Source of the DNA: Pyxidicoccus sp. MSG2
Lineage (GTDB): Bacteria > Myxococcota > Myxococcia > Myxococcales > Myxococcaceae
DNA length: 64,000 bases
Direction: 5' to 3'
Assembly (NCBI RefSeq): GCF_026626705.1
Contig: NZ_JAPNKC010000001.1
Span: 7,086,001-7,150,000 of the forward strand
Positions within the stretch are counted from its first letter, which is position 1; every line of letters begins with the position of its first letter. Both the position numbers and the translations under genes were made by a program. Below are positions 51,420 to 59,028 of the stretch, piece by piece. The notes under the pieces were generated by a model that searched no databases, was not told the DNA's origin, and was given only the letters and a program-made list of their open reading frames with translations.

Positions 51420-52781
51420 TCAGGAGTCGTAGCCGTGGTTCCCCTGCAACACGATGACCTTGCGGCTGGCCGGGTAGTACAGCACCGCGTAGTCATTGAA
51501 GTCGTGGCAGTTGTGGCAGGGCGCCTCGTCCACGGCCGTCCACGCCTGGATGGCGCCGCCACCCGCGTACGAGTCCATCGCGGAGAGCAGCGCGGCCCCG
51601 TCCGTCCCGGAGAAGAAGTGCGTCTGCGCCAGGCCGGCGCGGTCGGTGAAGGTGCCGTACTCCGCGAGCGGCAGGGACTGGCTCTCCGCGTTGAGCTTCG
51701 CCATCACCGCCTGGATGCTGACGGGCGAGGCCGGGCACTGCGGCGTGCTGTACGCCTCGATGGTGTTCAGGGTGTTCCACGCCAGGGGCGAGGAGTCGGC
51801 GTTCCACGCCGCCCGCGCGGGCTCGAGCGACGAGGCGTCGATGCCGGTGAGCGACAGGGGCTGCGGCGGAGTCACGTCGCAGACGGTGGCGTACATGCAG
51901 CGAGACACCTCGCGGTACGTGCCGCACGAGGAGAAGTCCGTCGTGCCCGTCGGCTTCGCGTGGATGCAGGTGTAGACGGCGGGTGGGCACTCCTGGGACG
52001 GCCACACCTCGTACGGGTCGCCGGCGGTGAGCGACAGTTCCGTCACGCGCGCGACGAGGCGCGCCGTCTTCTGGTACGCCACACCGTTGTCGCTGCCCGC
52101 GCTGAAGGTGAGCGGGACGGTGTGCGGGTCGATGGCCTCGTGCAGCTTCGTGTACGTCCAGTCGAGGCGGAAGTAGGGCCGGCCGTCGACCTGGGGGATT
52201 CCGTCGGGCGCCGTGACGGTGAGCCAGTCCGTGTAACCAGGCACCGAGGCGTGGCCACGGTAGAGCAGGTTGCTGTTGCCCTGGACGACGTAGACGGGGT
52301 CCACCTCCTCGTCGATCCAGATGCTGGTGGAGCCGCGGAAGTCGAAGAAGCGCGGGGCGATGACGATGCGCGCGAAGTACCGCTCCGGCGAGCCCGTGAA
52401 GGTGTTGACGGAGATGAAGAGCGGCAGGCCGGAGAGCACCGTGTTCAGCTCGTAGCCCTCGCGCAGCACCACCTCGAGGCGGCGCTCGCTGATGATGCTC
52501 GTCTCACCGAAGATGTCGTCGGGGACGAAGCTGAACACGCTCTCCAGGTAGCGGTTCGACGTGGCGTGGAGGACGAGGACGCGCTCGCCGTTGCGCGTCT
52601 CGAAGGTGCCCATCGTCTCGAAGCTGAGCTCGTTGTTGCCCTCCGTCGCGTAGAGCCGCGTGACGGCGGCGGCGGCGGTGGTGGTGCCGGTCTCCTCGAC
52701 CGGCTCGGACATCTGGGTGTCGTTACAGGCCGTGGCCCCGAGGGCGAACAGACAGGCCAGTGCGAGACGAAGTGGCTTCAT
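51420..52781 (-). CDS. Lipoprotein with C-terminal CxxCH motif
   Basis: A 453-aa lipoprotein with signal LACLFALGATAC (Cys about 19). The body is beta-rich (FETRNGERVLVLHATSNRYL, RYFARIVIAPRFFDF) with six Cys residues in the middle. Near the end, DEAPCHNCHDFNDYAVLYY contains CHNCH, a possible heme c or zinc site. Function is unknown. It is the third protein of this broad type in the window. Confidence 0.83.
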   Translation of the reverse strand: MKPLRLALACLFALGATACNDTQMSEPVEETGTTTAAAAVTRLYATEGNNELSFETMGTFETRNGERVLVLHATSNRYLESVFSFVPDDIFGETSIISERRLEVVLREGYELNTVLSGLPLFISVNTFTGSPERYFARIVIAPRFFDFRGSTSIWIDEEVDPVYVVQGNSNLLYRGHASVPGYTDWLTVTAPDGIPQVDGRPYFRLDWTYTKLHEAIDPHTVPLTFSAGSDNGVAYQKTARLVARVTELSLTAGDPYEVWPSQECPPAVYTCIHAKPTGTTDFSSCGTYREVSRCMYATVCDVTPPQPLSLTGIDASSLEPARAAWNADSSPLAWNTLNTIEAYSTPQCPASPVSIQAVMAKLNAESQSLPLAEYGTFTDRAGLAQTHFFSGTDGAALLSAMDSYAGGGAIQAWTAVDEAPCHNCHDFNDYAVLYYPASRKVIVLQGNHGYDS

Positions 52782-52848
52782 GTGGAGTCTCCAGGTGGAG
52801 GGCCCGCATTAGCACACCCACCTGACGGCCTCACACGGGGCCCATGTA

Positions 52849-55800
52849 TCAGTCTCGTGACGGCGCGAGGACTCGACGTCTCACGGTGGGTATCAACAGG
52901 AGTAGCAGCCACCACGCCACGGCGGGGCTCGCCGTGTCACAGCCGCACCCGGAGCTCTCCTGGGGTGACTCCGTCCCAGGTGGCCTCACCCGTGTCTGGA
53001 CGGTGATGGGGAAGCTGCACGTGGCGGTGTTGTGCGCGGCATCCGTCGCGGTGACCTCCACCAGGGTCCTCCCGTAGGTGAACCGGCTGCCCGACGGGAG
53101 GCTGTAGGTCACCTCGGGCGTGGAGACGCTGTCCGCCACGGTGGCCGGCGGGTACTGCACCGCGGCGCCCTGGTCGTCGGATGTCTCCACCACCTTGCCG
53201 GACGGGCACTGGAGCGAGGGTGGCGTGGTGTCCGAGACGGTGACCACGAAGTCGCAGTGCCGCACCTGGAAGCCGGAGGCGTCCGCGGTGGCCTGCACCG
53301 TCGTGCTCCCCAGAGGGAAGACGCTCCCGGGCGGATGGCTGTACTGGATGGACGTGGACGTGGGGACGCCGTCCGCCAGGAGCGCCGGTGCATAGGAAAC
53401 GCTGGCGCCTGCGCTGCTCGTGGCCTCCTGCCGGGGAGGGAAGGGACATGTCACCGAGGAGGGTGCCAGGAGGCGCGGCTCGACGCCGGTGCTGTCGCCG
53501 TCGGAGACGATGAGCAGGCCGTCTCCGAAGGGGGTGAAGGCGCGCGGGCGCGAGCTGCCCGAGCCCAACGACAAATCCACCACCCGCGCCGTGCCCTCGG
53601 CCGTGCCGTCACTCCTCCACAGCTCCTCGCCGCCCTCGACGTCGTCGATGGCGAAGTAGAGCTGCCCGCCGACCTCGGTGAGCGCCGTGGGCGGAGTGCC
53701 CGGCTCCAGCCCTGCCTGGCGCGGGGGGCGGATGTCCTTCACCTCGCGCGTGCCCTCGGGCGTCCCGTCCGTTCGCCACAGCTCCCGGCCGTTGGGGCCC
53801 TCGGCGACGAAGAAGACCTGCGAGCCCACCGTCGTGAGCGACGTGAAGTCGGGGTAGTACACGTCGGTCGGCGCCTCGTAGAGCTTCACCGTGCCCGTGG
53901 GCGTGCCATCCGTCCTCCACAGCGAGACGCGCTCCCCGCTGACGCGTTTCTCGAAGATGGCCGCGTCACCCAGGATGGCGAGCTGGTCCCCCTCGACCTG
54001 GTTGGTGCCGGAGGCGATGTGCGCGACCCGCGCCGTTCCTGCCCCGGTGCCATCGCTCTTCCAGAGCCAGACCTCCGCTCCCGTCGGCTCCGAGGCGGTG
54101 AAGTAGAACGAGCGGCTCGCGCTCCTCAGGTTCCAGGCATGGGTGTCCGCGGTTCCCGGCCGCGCGTCCATGAGGAGGAAGGTACCGCTGGCCGTGCCGT
54201 CCGTGCGCCACAGCTCCAGGCCCTCGGCCTTCGTGGAGGCCAGGCTGTAGAGGACGCCGTCGACCTTCGCGGGAGGCTCATATGCGGAGTCGTTTCCGGC
54301 GCTGCGGAGGGTGTCGTCGGTGCGCTTGTAGCGGACCGTGCCTGCCTGTGTCCCGTCGGTCTTCCAGAAGTCGCTGTAGCCCACCCGGAACAGGAGCGAG
54401 CCACCGAGCTCCGTGAAGCCATGGATGTAATAGGCCCAGCCGATGGCGTCGAACCGCATCGTGCCCCCAGGGGTACCGTCCGTCTTCCAGAGGTCCTGGG
54501 TGCCCTGCTCGTTGTCCGCGACGAAGAAGAGCGAGCCCTGGTACTCCGTGAAGCGGCGGGGATTCGAGCCCTGAGCGCCTGGCAGGAAGTCGCGTACGAG
54601 CCGCGTGCCCCCGGGCGTTCCGTCCATCACCCACAGCTCCCGGCCGGTGAGTCCATCGTCCGCGGCGAAGAAGGCCCGCGTCCCCAGTCGTGCGAAGCCC
54701 GTGACGCCGGAGCCGGCGGGGCGGGTGGCGAGGTCCCTCGTCAGGGTGGTGCCTTCCGACGTCCCGTCCGTCTTCCACAGCTCCTGGCCGTGCACGCCGT
54801 CGCTGGCGCGGAAGAAGAGCGTCTGTCCGCTGGCGGTGGCGACCGTCCGCTGCGGCACGGCGTCGTAGGCGTCGGGGACGATGTCGTGCACGAGGGCCAG
54901 GTCCACGCCATGGGTGCGCCACAGCTCCCGGCCCCGCGTGGCATCCCTGGCGCTGAAGTAGAGCACGCCGCCCACGCTCACGAAGTCGGACGGCTCCGAG
55001 CCGCCAGCCCCCGGCATGAGGTCCGCGAAGAGGCGCGTCCCCGCCACGGTGCCATCGCTCACCCACAGCTCCTGTCCGTGCGAGCCATCATCGACGGCGA
55101 AGTACAGCCAGCCCCCCACGGCGGCATACGACGGGGTGGAGGAGAGCCGGCCGCCATTCATCTTCTTCAGGAGGACAGTGCCCGCTTCGGTGCCATCGCT
55201 CGTCCAGAGCTCGCCCAGGCTCCGGTAGAAGAAGAACCGGCCTCCGACAGTGGTGGACCACACGAAGTAGAAGGTGTCTTCGGGCCACAGGCGCTTGATG
55301 CGCGTCAGGCCCGCCGCCGTCCCGTCTCCTCCCCATAGCTCATCGAAGGTCCCATCCGGCCCCGTCACGCTGCGCAGCACGAAGGGCGAAGCCCCGGCGA
55401 AATCGAAGCCCTGGATGCCCGCGGCGACGCGCACCGTGCCGGCTTCCGTGCCGTCGCTCCGCCACAGCTCCGGCGAGTCGTCCACCCCCCGGAACGTGGA
55501 GAAGAAGAGGACGCCATTCACGTCCACGAACGCGTTCGGGAAGGAGCCGTCATTGCCCTCGCGGATGTCCTTCACGCGCACCGTCCCTGCTTCCGTCCCG
55601 TCGGTCTTCCACAGCTCATCGCCATGGTCCGCGTCGAAGTTGGCGAAGTAGAGCCGGTTGCCGCCGCGGGCGAGCTGTCGGGGCCAGGAGTCGCCCTTGA
55701 GCCCGATGACCTTCGTCGTGCCGGCCTCCGTCCCGTCCGTCTTCCAGAGGGCCCAGGTGCCCACCGTGGACCCGGGTGAGGTGCTGCTCCGCGCGAAGAA

Positions 55801-56166
55801 GTAGACCTGTCCGTCGAGCAGGGCCAGTCCGCCGGGAGTGGAGCTCGCGGGCCCGGGGAAGAGGTCCTTGACGCGCACCGTCCCCGCGGGCGTCCCGTCG
55901 CTCACGTACAGCTCCCGGCCCGTCACCCCGTCATCCGCCGTGAAGAAGACGCGCTCCCCCACGACGAGCAGCTCATTGGGCGCCGAGGACTCCGTCGAGC
56001 GGTTGATGTCGAACGTGAGGGTGGGCCCGAGGCTCGTCAGCGGCTGCGCGCTCGAGCGCGTGCGGACGGACGGTGTCGCCTCGTCACCGCCGGGTGGACT
56101 GGCACAGGCCAGGGTGAACATCAGCCCGAACACGGGCGCCGTGTGCCATCGCGAGACTGCCGACAT
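52849..56166 (-). CDS. ELWxxDGT-repeat surface protein with HYR-like domains and MYXO-CTERM-type anchor
   Basis: A 1105-aa exported protein. After a signal peptide (VFGLMFTLAC) come more than a dozen repeats of about 45-50 residues with the core ELWxxDGTxxGTxxVKD, a beta-propeller-like repeat seen in hyalin-related bacterial proteins. Two HYR-like modules follow (residues about 900-1060; FVVTVSDTTPPSLQCPSG). The C-terminus has GCGCD, a hydrophobic stretch AVAWWLLLLLIPT and an RRR cluster, the MYXO-CTERM sorting layout. It is probably displayed at the cell surface. It is divergent from a small propeller-like gene across a perfect palindrome. Confidence 0.92.
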   Translation of the reverse strand: MSAVSRWHTAPVFGLMFTLACASPPGGDEATPSVRTRSSAQPLTSLGPTLTFDINRSTESSAPNELLVVGERVFFTADDGVTGRELYVSDGTPAGTVRVKDLFPGPASSTPGGLALLDGQVYFFARSSTSPGSTVGTWALWKTDGTEAGTTKVIGLKGDSWPRQLARGGNRLYFANFDADHGDELWKTDGTEAGTVRVKDIREGNDGSFPNAFVDVNGVLFFSTFRGVDDSPELWRSDGTEAGTVRVAAGIQGFDFAGASPFVLRSVTGPDGTFDELWGGDGTAAGLTRIKRLWPEDTFYFVWSTTVGGRFFFYRSLGELWTSDGTEAGTVLLKKMNGGRLSSTPSYAAVGGWLYFAVDDGSHGQELWVSDGTVAGTRLFADLMPGAGGSEPSDFVSVGGVLYFSARDATRGRELWRTHGVDLALVHDIVPDAYDAVPQRTVATASGQTLFFRASDGVHGQELWKTDGTSEGTTLTRDLATRPAGSGVTGFARLGTRAFFAADDGLTGRELWVMDGTPGGTRLVRDFLPGAQGSNPRRFTEYQGSLFFVADNEQGTQDLWKTDGTPGGTMRFDAIGWAYYIHGFTELGGSLLFRVGYSDFWKTDGTQAGTVRYKRTDDTLRSAGNDSAYEPPAKVDGVLYSLASTKAEGLELWRTDGTASGTFLLMDARPGTADTHAWNLRSASRSFYFTASEPTGAEVWLWKSDGTGAGTARVAHIASGTNQVEGDQLAILGDAAIFEKRVSGERVSLWRTDGTPTGTVKLYEAPTDVYYPDFTSLTTVGSQVFFVAEGPNGRELWRTDGTPEGTREVKDIRPPRQAGLEPGTPPTALTEVGGQLYFAIDDVEGGEELWRSDGTAEGTARVVDLSLGSGSSRPRAFTPFGDGLLIVSDGDSTGVEPRLLAPSSVTCPFPPRQEATSSAGASVSYAPALLADGVPTSTSIQYSHPPGSVFPLGSTTVQATADASGFQVRHCDFVVTVSDTTPPSLQCPSGKVVETSDDQGAAVQYPPATVADSVSTPEVTYSLPSGSRFTYGRTLVEVTATDAAHNTATCSFPITVQTRVRPPGTESPQESSGCGCDTASPAVAWWLLLLLIPTVRRRVLAPSRD

Positions 56167-56221
56167 GGTGCTCCTCCTCCAGGAATCGAAGGAAGAGGAT
56201 GGCGGAGCGGGCTCGCGAGGG

Positions 56222-56243
56222 CCGTACCACTAAAGTGGTACGG
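56222..56243. promoter_or_regulatory. Perfect palindromic operator candidate between divergent genes
   Basis: CCGTACCACT (56222-56231) and AGTGGTACGG (56234-56243) form a perfect 10-bp inverted repeat with a two-base spacer (AA). It lies 55 bases upstream of the minus-strand surface-protein start and 31 bases upstream of the plus-strand start, where a dimeric repressor could control both. No cognate regulator is assigned. Confidence 0.7.
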
Positions 56244-58551
56244 ACCGGCGCCAGCGCGGCGAGAATCCGCGGCCATGATGGACCACGCTGTATCGACCTT
56301 CCTGTCCGGCTGCGCGCCCTTCCACGACCTCTGCTTCTTCGCGAAGGCCCTCGACGAGCTGATGGAGACGGGGGTGACGAACTCCACCTTCTTCTGCCTG
56401 GACGCTGGCGAGCTGACGAAATCCCGGACGTCCGTCGGCTGGACTGCGGTCGCGGCCGCCACCATCAAGCCCCAGGGCCAGATGCGGGCCCTGCTCTACA
56501 TCGGCGGCCGTGGCGACTTCTGGGAGGTGAACACGCAGACCGTCGAAGAGACGACCGGCCGGATTGAAGGCGTCCGCTTCTCCCTGACCTCGCTCGCGGC
56601 CATCGACGACGTCATCTTCGCCTGCGGCATGGGCAGGGAGGTCTTTCGGCGGGAGGACACGGGCCGCTGGACGTCCATGAGCCCGAAGGAGCCGCTGCCC
56701 GACACGGGCATCGTGGGGTTCGAGGCCCTCGCGGGCTTTTCGCTCGACGAAATCTACGCGGTGGGCTGGGAGGGAGAGCTGTGGCTGCTGCGGGGCAACC
56801 AGTGGCGCAGGCTGGAGAGTCCCGTCTCCACCCACCTGAGCGCGGTCTGCTGTGCCGCGGATGGGAAGGTCTACGTCACTGGCGACGACGGTGTGCTGCT
56901 GCGAGGCCGCCTGGACACGTGGGAGGTGCTGGAGACGGGCCGGCGGGAGAACCTGCGGGACGTGCAGGCCTTCGACGGCACGGTGTGTGTCGCCACCGAC
57001 TTCCGCATCCTGAAGCTGGATGGCCACCGCCTCGTGCCGGAGACGGCCTTCGTGGACGACGACCGCCCGTCCACGTGCGTGCGCCTGCTCCGTGCCGAGG
57101 ACGGGCTCTTCTCGATGGGTCTGAAGGACCTGTTCCTGTTCCGGGGTGGGAGCTGGAAGCGCCTCGTCTGATTCAGGGCGCGAAGAGCCCTGCGGGGCCT
57201 GGGTGTTACCCAGGTATGGCGGGGCTGACACTGAGCGAGCAGGCGCGAGCGGAGCTGGAGGAGACGTTTCGCTCGACACAGGACCGGCGCCCGGCGGAGC
57301 GCTGCCATGCGGTGCTGATGGCCGCGCGCGGCCGCAAGCCGAGGGACATCTCCGTCGATGTCGCGGCGGGTGTGCGCACCGTCTTCTATGAGTCAGGACG
57401 CAGGAAGAGACGGCCCACGTCCGTCCAGGCCCGGACAAGGCTCCAGCAGGCGAGCCGCGTGTAGCCATCCTGCCGCTGGTGAATGAAGGGGCCGCCTCGG
57501 CTTGCCACTCGCCGTCCGAGCCGGACGCCTGTGCGAGGGCTGCCGGGGACTCGGATGCCGGGTGAGCGGGATGCCGCCGCCGACAACCCGGGCCGCCACC
57601 GGAGACAGTCCACGGTGCGCGAGGCGGGCCGTGGCTGTGTCCTGCGCGCGGCGATTTCGTCACCGTCGCTGGGATGGACAGACTCTCCTCAACCGTCGAG
57701 CGTGGGGCGGCCGCAGGCATCTCCTTCGTGAGGCTCGAGGCAGCAACAGCCAACTCGCCCGACGAGAGTGGGCCATTTGATGGCAACGCCCCCTGCGTAG
57801 GCGCGTTGGGTGCCGTGCGCATGGAAGGAGCCGAGGACTCGGGCCGGGCTGCATCAGAAAGAGGAGGGCCGTCCCCATGAGGCGCGTCAGCGCCCTCGTC
57901 CGGTGCGTGCGGCTCCGGCTGCGCGTGGTCGGGAGGAGTGCCGCCCCTGTTGTGGGAGCCACCGGGGTCTTCCGTCTTCGCCAACGCGCGCCAGAGGGCC
58001 TCGGCCGACGCGAGGACGTCCTCCCGGTATACCCCCTCGTTTCTCTCCGCCAGCACGCGCACCCACTCCGTCAGCGTGCCCCACACCAGGGCTTCGCCCA
58101 CCCTGGCGCAGCCGGGCACCAGCGCCCCGTCCTGCTCTCCCTTCAGGAGCACCTCGCGCACCATGGCCCGCGCCGCACTGCCGGGCGCCGGCTGCCCTTC
58201 GACTTCCGGGTGCCGGTGCAGGAAGGCGAAGGCGAAAGGGCCGGGCAGCCCCAGCGCCCAGTGCGTCAGCGCATTCCAGAAGGTGAAGAAGGCCTCACGG
58301 AAGCTGACGCCGTCCGCCCCGTGCTTGCAGAAGAAGGCCCAGTCCACCTCCCGGCAGAAGGTGTCCTCGTGGAAGCTCCGCACCGTCTGGGCGAAGTGCT
58401 GCTTGCTGCCGTAGCGCCGGTACAAGCTGCCCACCGACATCCCCACGGACCGGGCCAGCTCCTCGGCCTTCACGTGCTCGTAGCCATGCCGGCCCAGCAC
58501 TTCCGCCGAGCTCTGCATCATCCCCGAGAGGTAATGCTCCGCGAACGCCAT
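56230..58551 (-). CDS. TetR-family regulator, frame runs on without its own stop
   Basis: The N-terminal 205 or so residues are a TetR regulator: the DNA-binding HTH is VKAEELARSVGMSVGSLYRR (about residues 27-46) with YGSKQHFAQTVRSF after it, followed by a helical ligand domain to about residue 205 (ALWRALAKTEDPG). Instead of stopping, the frame stays open to 56230 (773 codons). Residues after about 210 are low-complexity and then antisense to an IS630 remnant and to the propeller gene, so the true protein is probably shorter and its stop may have been lost. An operator-like site lies 42 bases upstream. Confidence 0.7.
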   Translation of the reverse strand: MAFAEHYLSGMMQSSAEVLGRHGYEHVKAEELARSVGMSVGSLYRRYGSKQHFAQTVRSFHEDTFCREVDWAFFCKHGADGVSFREAFFTFWNALTHWALGLPGPFAFAFLHRHPEVEGQPAPGSAARAMVREVLLKGEQDGALVPGCARVGEALVWGTLTEWVRVLAERNEGVYREDVLASAEALWRALAKTEDPGGSHNRGGTPPDHAQPEPHAPDEGADAPHGDGPPLSDAARPESSAPSMRTAPNAPTQGALPSNGPLSSGELAVAASSLTKEMPAAAPRSTVEESLSIPATVTKSPRAGHSHGPPRAPWTVSGGGPGCRRRHPAHPASESPAALAQASGSDGEWQAEAAPSFTSGRMATRGSPAGALSGPGRTWAVSSCVLTHRRRCAHPPRHRRRCPSACGRARPSAPHGSAPPGAGPVSSETSPPAPLAPARSVSAPPYLGNTQAPQGSSRPESDEALPAPTPEQEQVLQTHREEPVLGTEQAHARGRAVVVHEGRLRHEAVAIQLQDAEVGGDTHRAVEGLHVPQVLPPARLQHLPRVQAASQQHTVVASDVDLPIRGTADRAQVGGDGTLQPAPLVAPQQPQLSLPAHRVDFVERKAREGLEPHDARVGQRLLRAHGRPAARVLPPKDLPAHAAGEDDVVDGRERGQGEADAFNPAGRLFDGLRVHLPEVATAADVEQGPHLALGLDGGGRDRSPADGRPGFRQLASVQAEEGGVRHPRLHQLVEGLREEAEVVEGRAAGQEGRYSVVHHGRGFSPRWRRSVPL
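56275..57171 (+). CDS. Small beta-propeller-like protein, unknown function
   Basis: A 298-aa protein with no signal peptide. About four to six repeats with Asp-Gly and Gly-aromatic motifs are seen (RALLYIGGRGDFWEVNTQ, DVIFACGMGREVFRRED, EIYAVGWEGELWLLRGNQ, GKVYVTGDDGVLLRGRLD), as in WD/YWTD-like propellers. It could bind a protein partner. ATG 56275 or 56278 starts the domain. It is divergent from the surface protein gene. Confidence 0.82.
   Translation: MMDHAVSTFLSGCAPFHDLCFFAKALDELMETGVTNSTFFCLDAGELTKSRTSVGWTAVAAATIKPQGQMRALLYIGGRGDFWEVNTQTVEETTGRIEGVRFSLTSLAAIDDVIFACGMGREVFRREDTGRWTSMSPKEPLPDTGIVGFEALAGFSLDEIYAVGWEGELWLLRGNQWRRLESPVSTHLSAVCCAADGKVYVTGDDGVLLRGRLDTWEVLETGRRENLRDVQAFDGTVCVATDFRILKLDGHRLVPETAFVDDDRPSTCVRLLRAEDGLFSMGLKDLFLFRGGSWKRLV
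57216..57464 (+). pseudogene. IS630-like transposase N-terminal remnant
   Basis: An 82-aa frame reads MAGLTLSEQARAELEETFRS, then AERCHAVLMAARGRKPRDIS and VDVAAGVRTVF. This fits the helix-turn-helix start of IS630-family transposases, but the rest of the transposase is absent and the HTH looks decayed. Confidence 0.5.
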
Positions 58552-58592
58552 CCCCTACCCCCTCCTGCCCCCTTCCGGGGCGGCCGTCCCGT

Positions 58593-58610
58593 GGAAGTAA
58601 TGTTCCTTCC
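58593..58610. promoter_or_regulatory. Operator-like site upstream of the TetR gene
   Basis: GGAAGTAATGTTCCTTCC is 42 bases before the TetR start. Its outer arms TGGAAG/CTTCCA are inverted. It matches 15 of 18 bases of the repeat core at 4190-4208 (GGAATGAACGTTCCTTCC), suggesting one regulator could bind both. It may be the autoregulatory site of the TetR protein. Confidence 0.5.
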
Positions 58611-58629
58611 ACCATTCCCTTCTACCGGA

Positions 58630-59028
58630 GGGGGCTGACATGGCTGGTAGGGAGCGCCTGCCATCCCCGGCGGGTAGGCACCCGTGGCCGAGCCCGTTCT
58701 CTCGATTTCATCGAGTCAGCTCGTGGGACCGGCGCAGGGGTCCGCGTCGCCGCGCTCCGATTGCTCGGCCTTCAGCAACGCGTGCCTGGCAAGGACTCCT
58801 GACGCTCGAGCGGTGAGCCTCCTGGCTCGCGCCACTCCTGGCAGCGCCGCCCCGGAGAGGATTCCCGGACGTGCCGCCATGAATCGAGGCGGTGACGGCA
58901 GCGGGCGGGCCTGTCGCTGGACGTGGCGTGGCGGAGCCCCCCTGCGCAGACGCATTCCCATCGTGCGGAATCCGCCTGCGTCTTGAATGAGGCGGTGCCG
59001 TGGCGGCATCAACGGTGCGAATGCGGAC
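58630..59028. other. Intergenic region with imperfect hairpin
   Basis: No gene is recognised here. CGCAGACGCATTCC (58945-58958) and GGAATCCGCCTGCG (58967-58980) form an imperfect stem that could end the O-antigen-ligase transcript. CTCGATTTCATCGAG at about 58701-58715 is a short inverted repeat. Confidence 0.4.
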
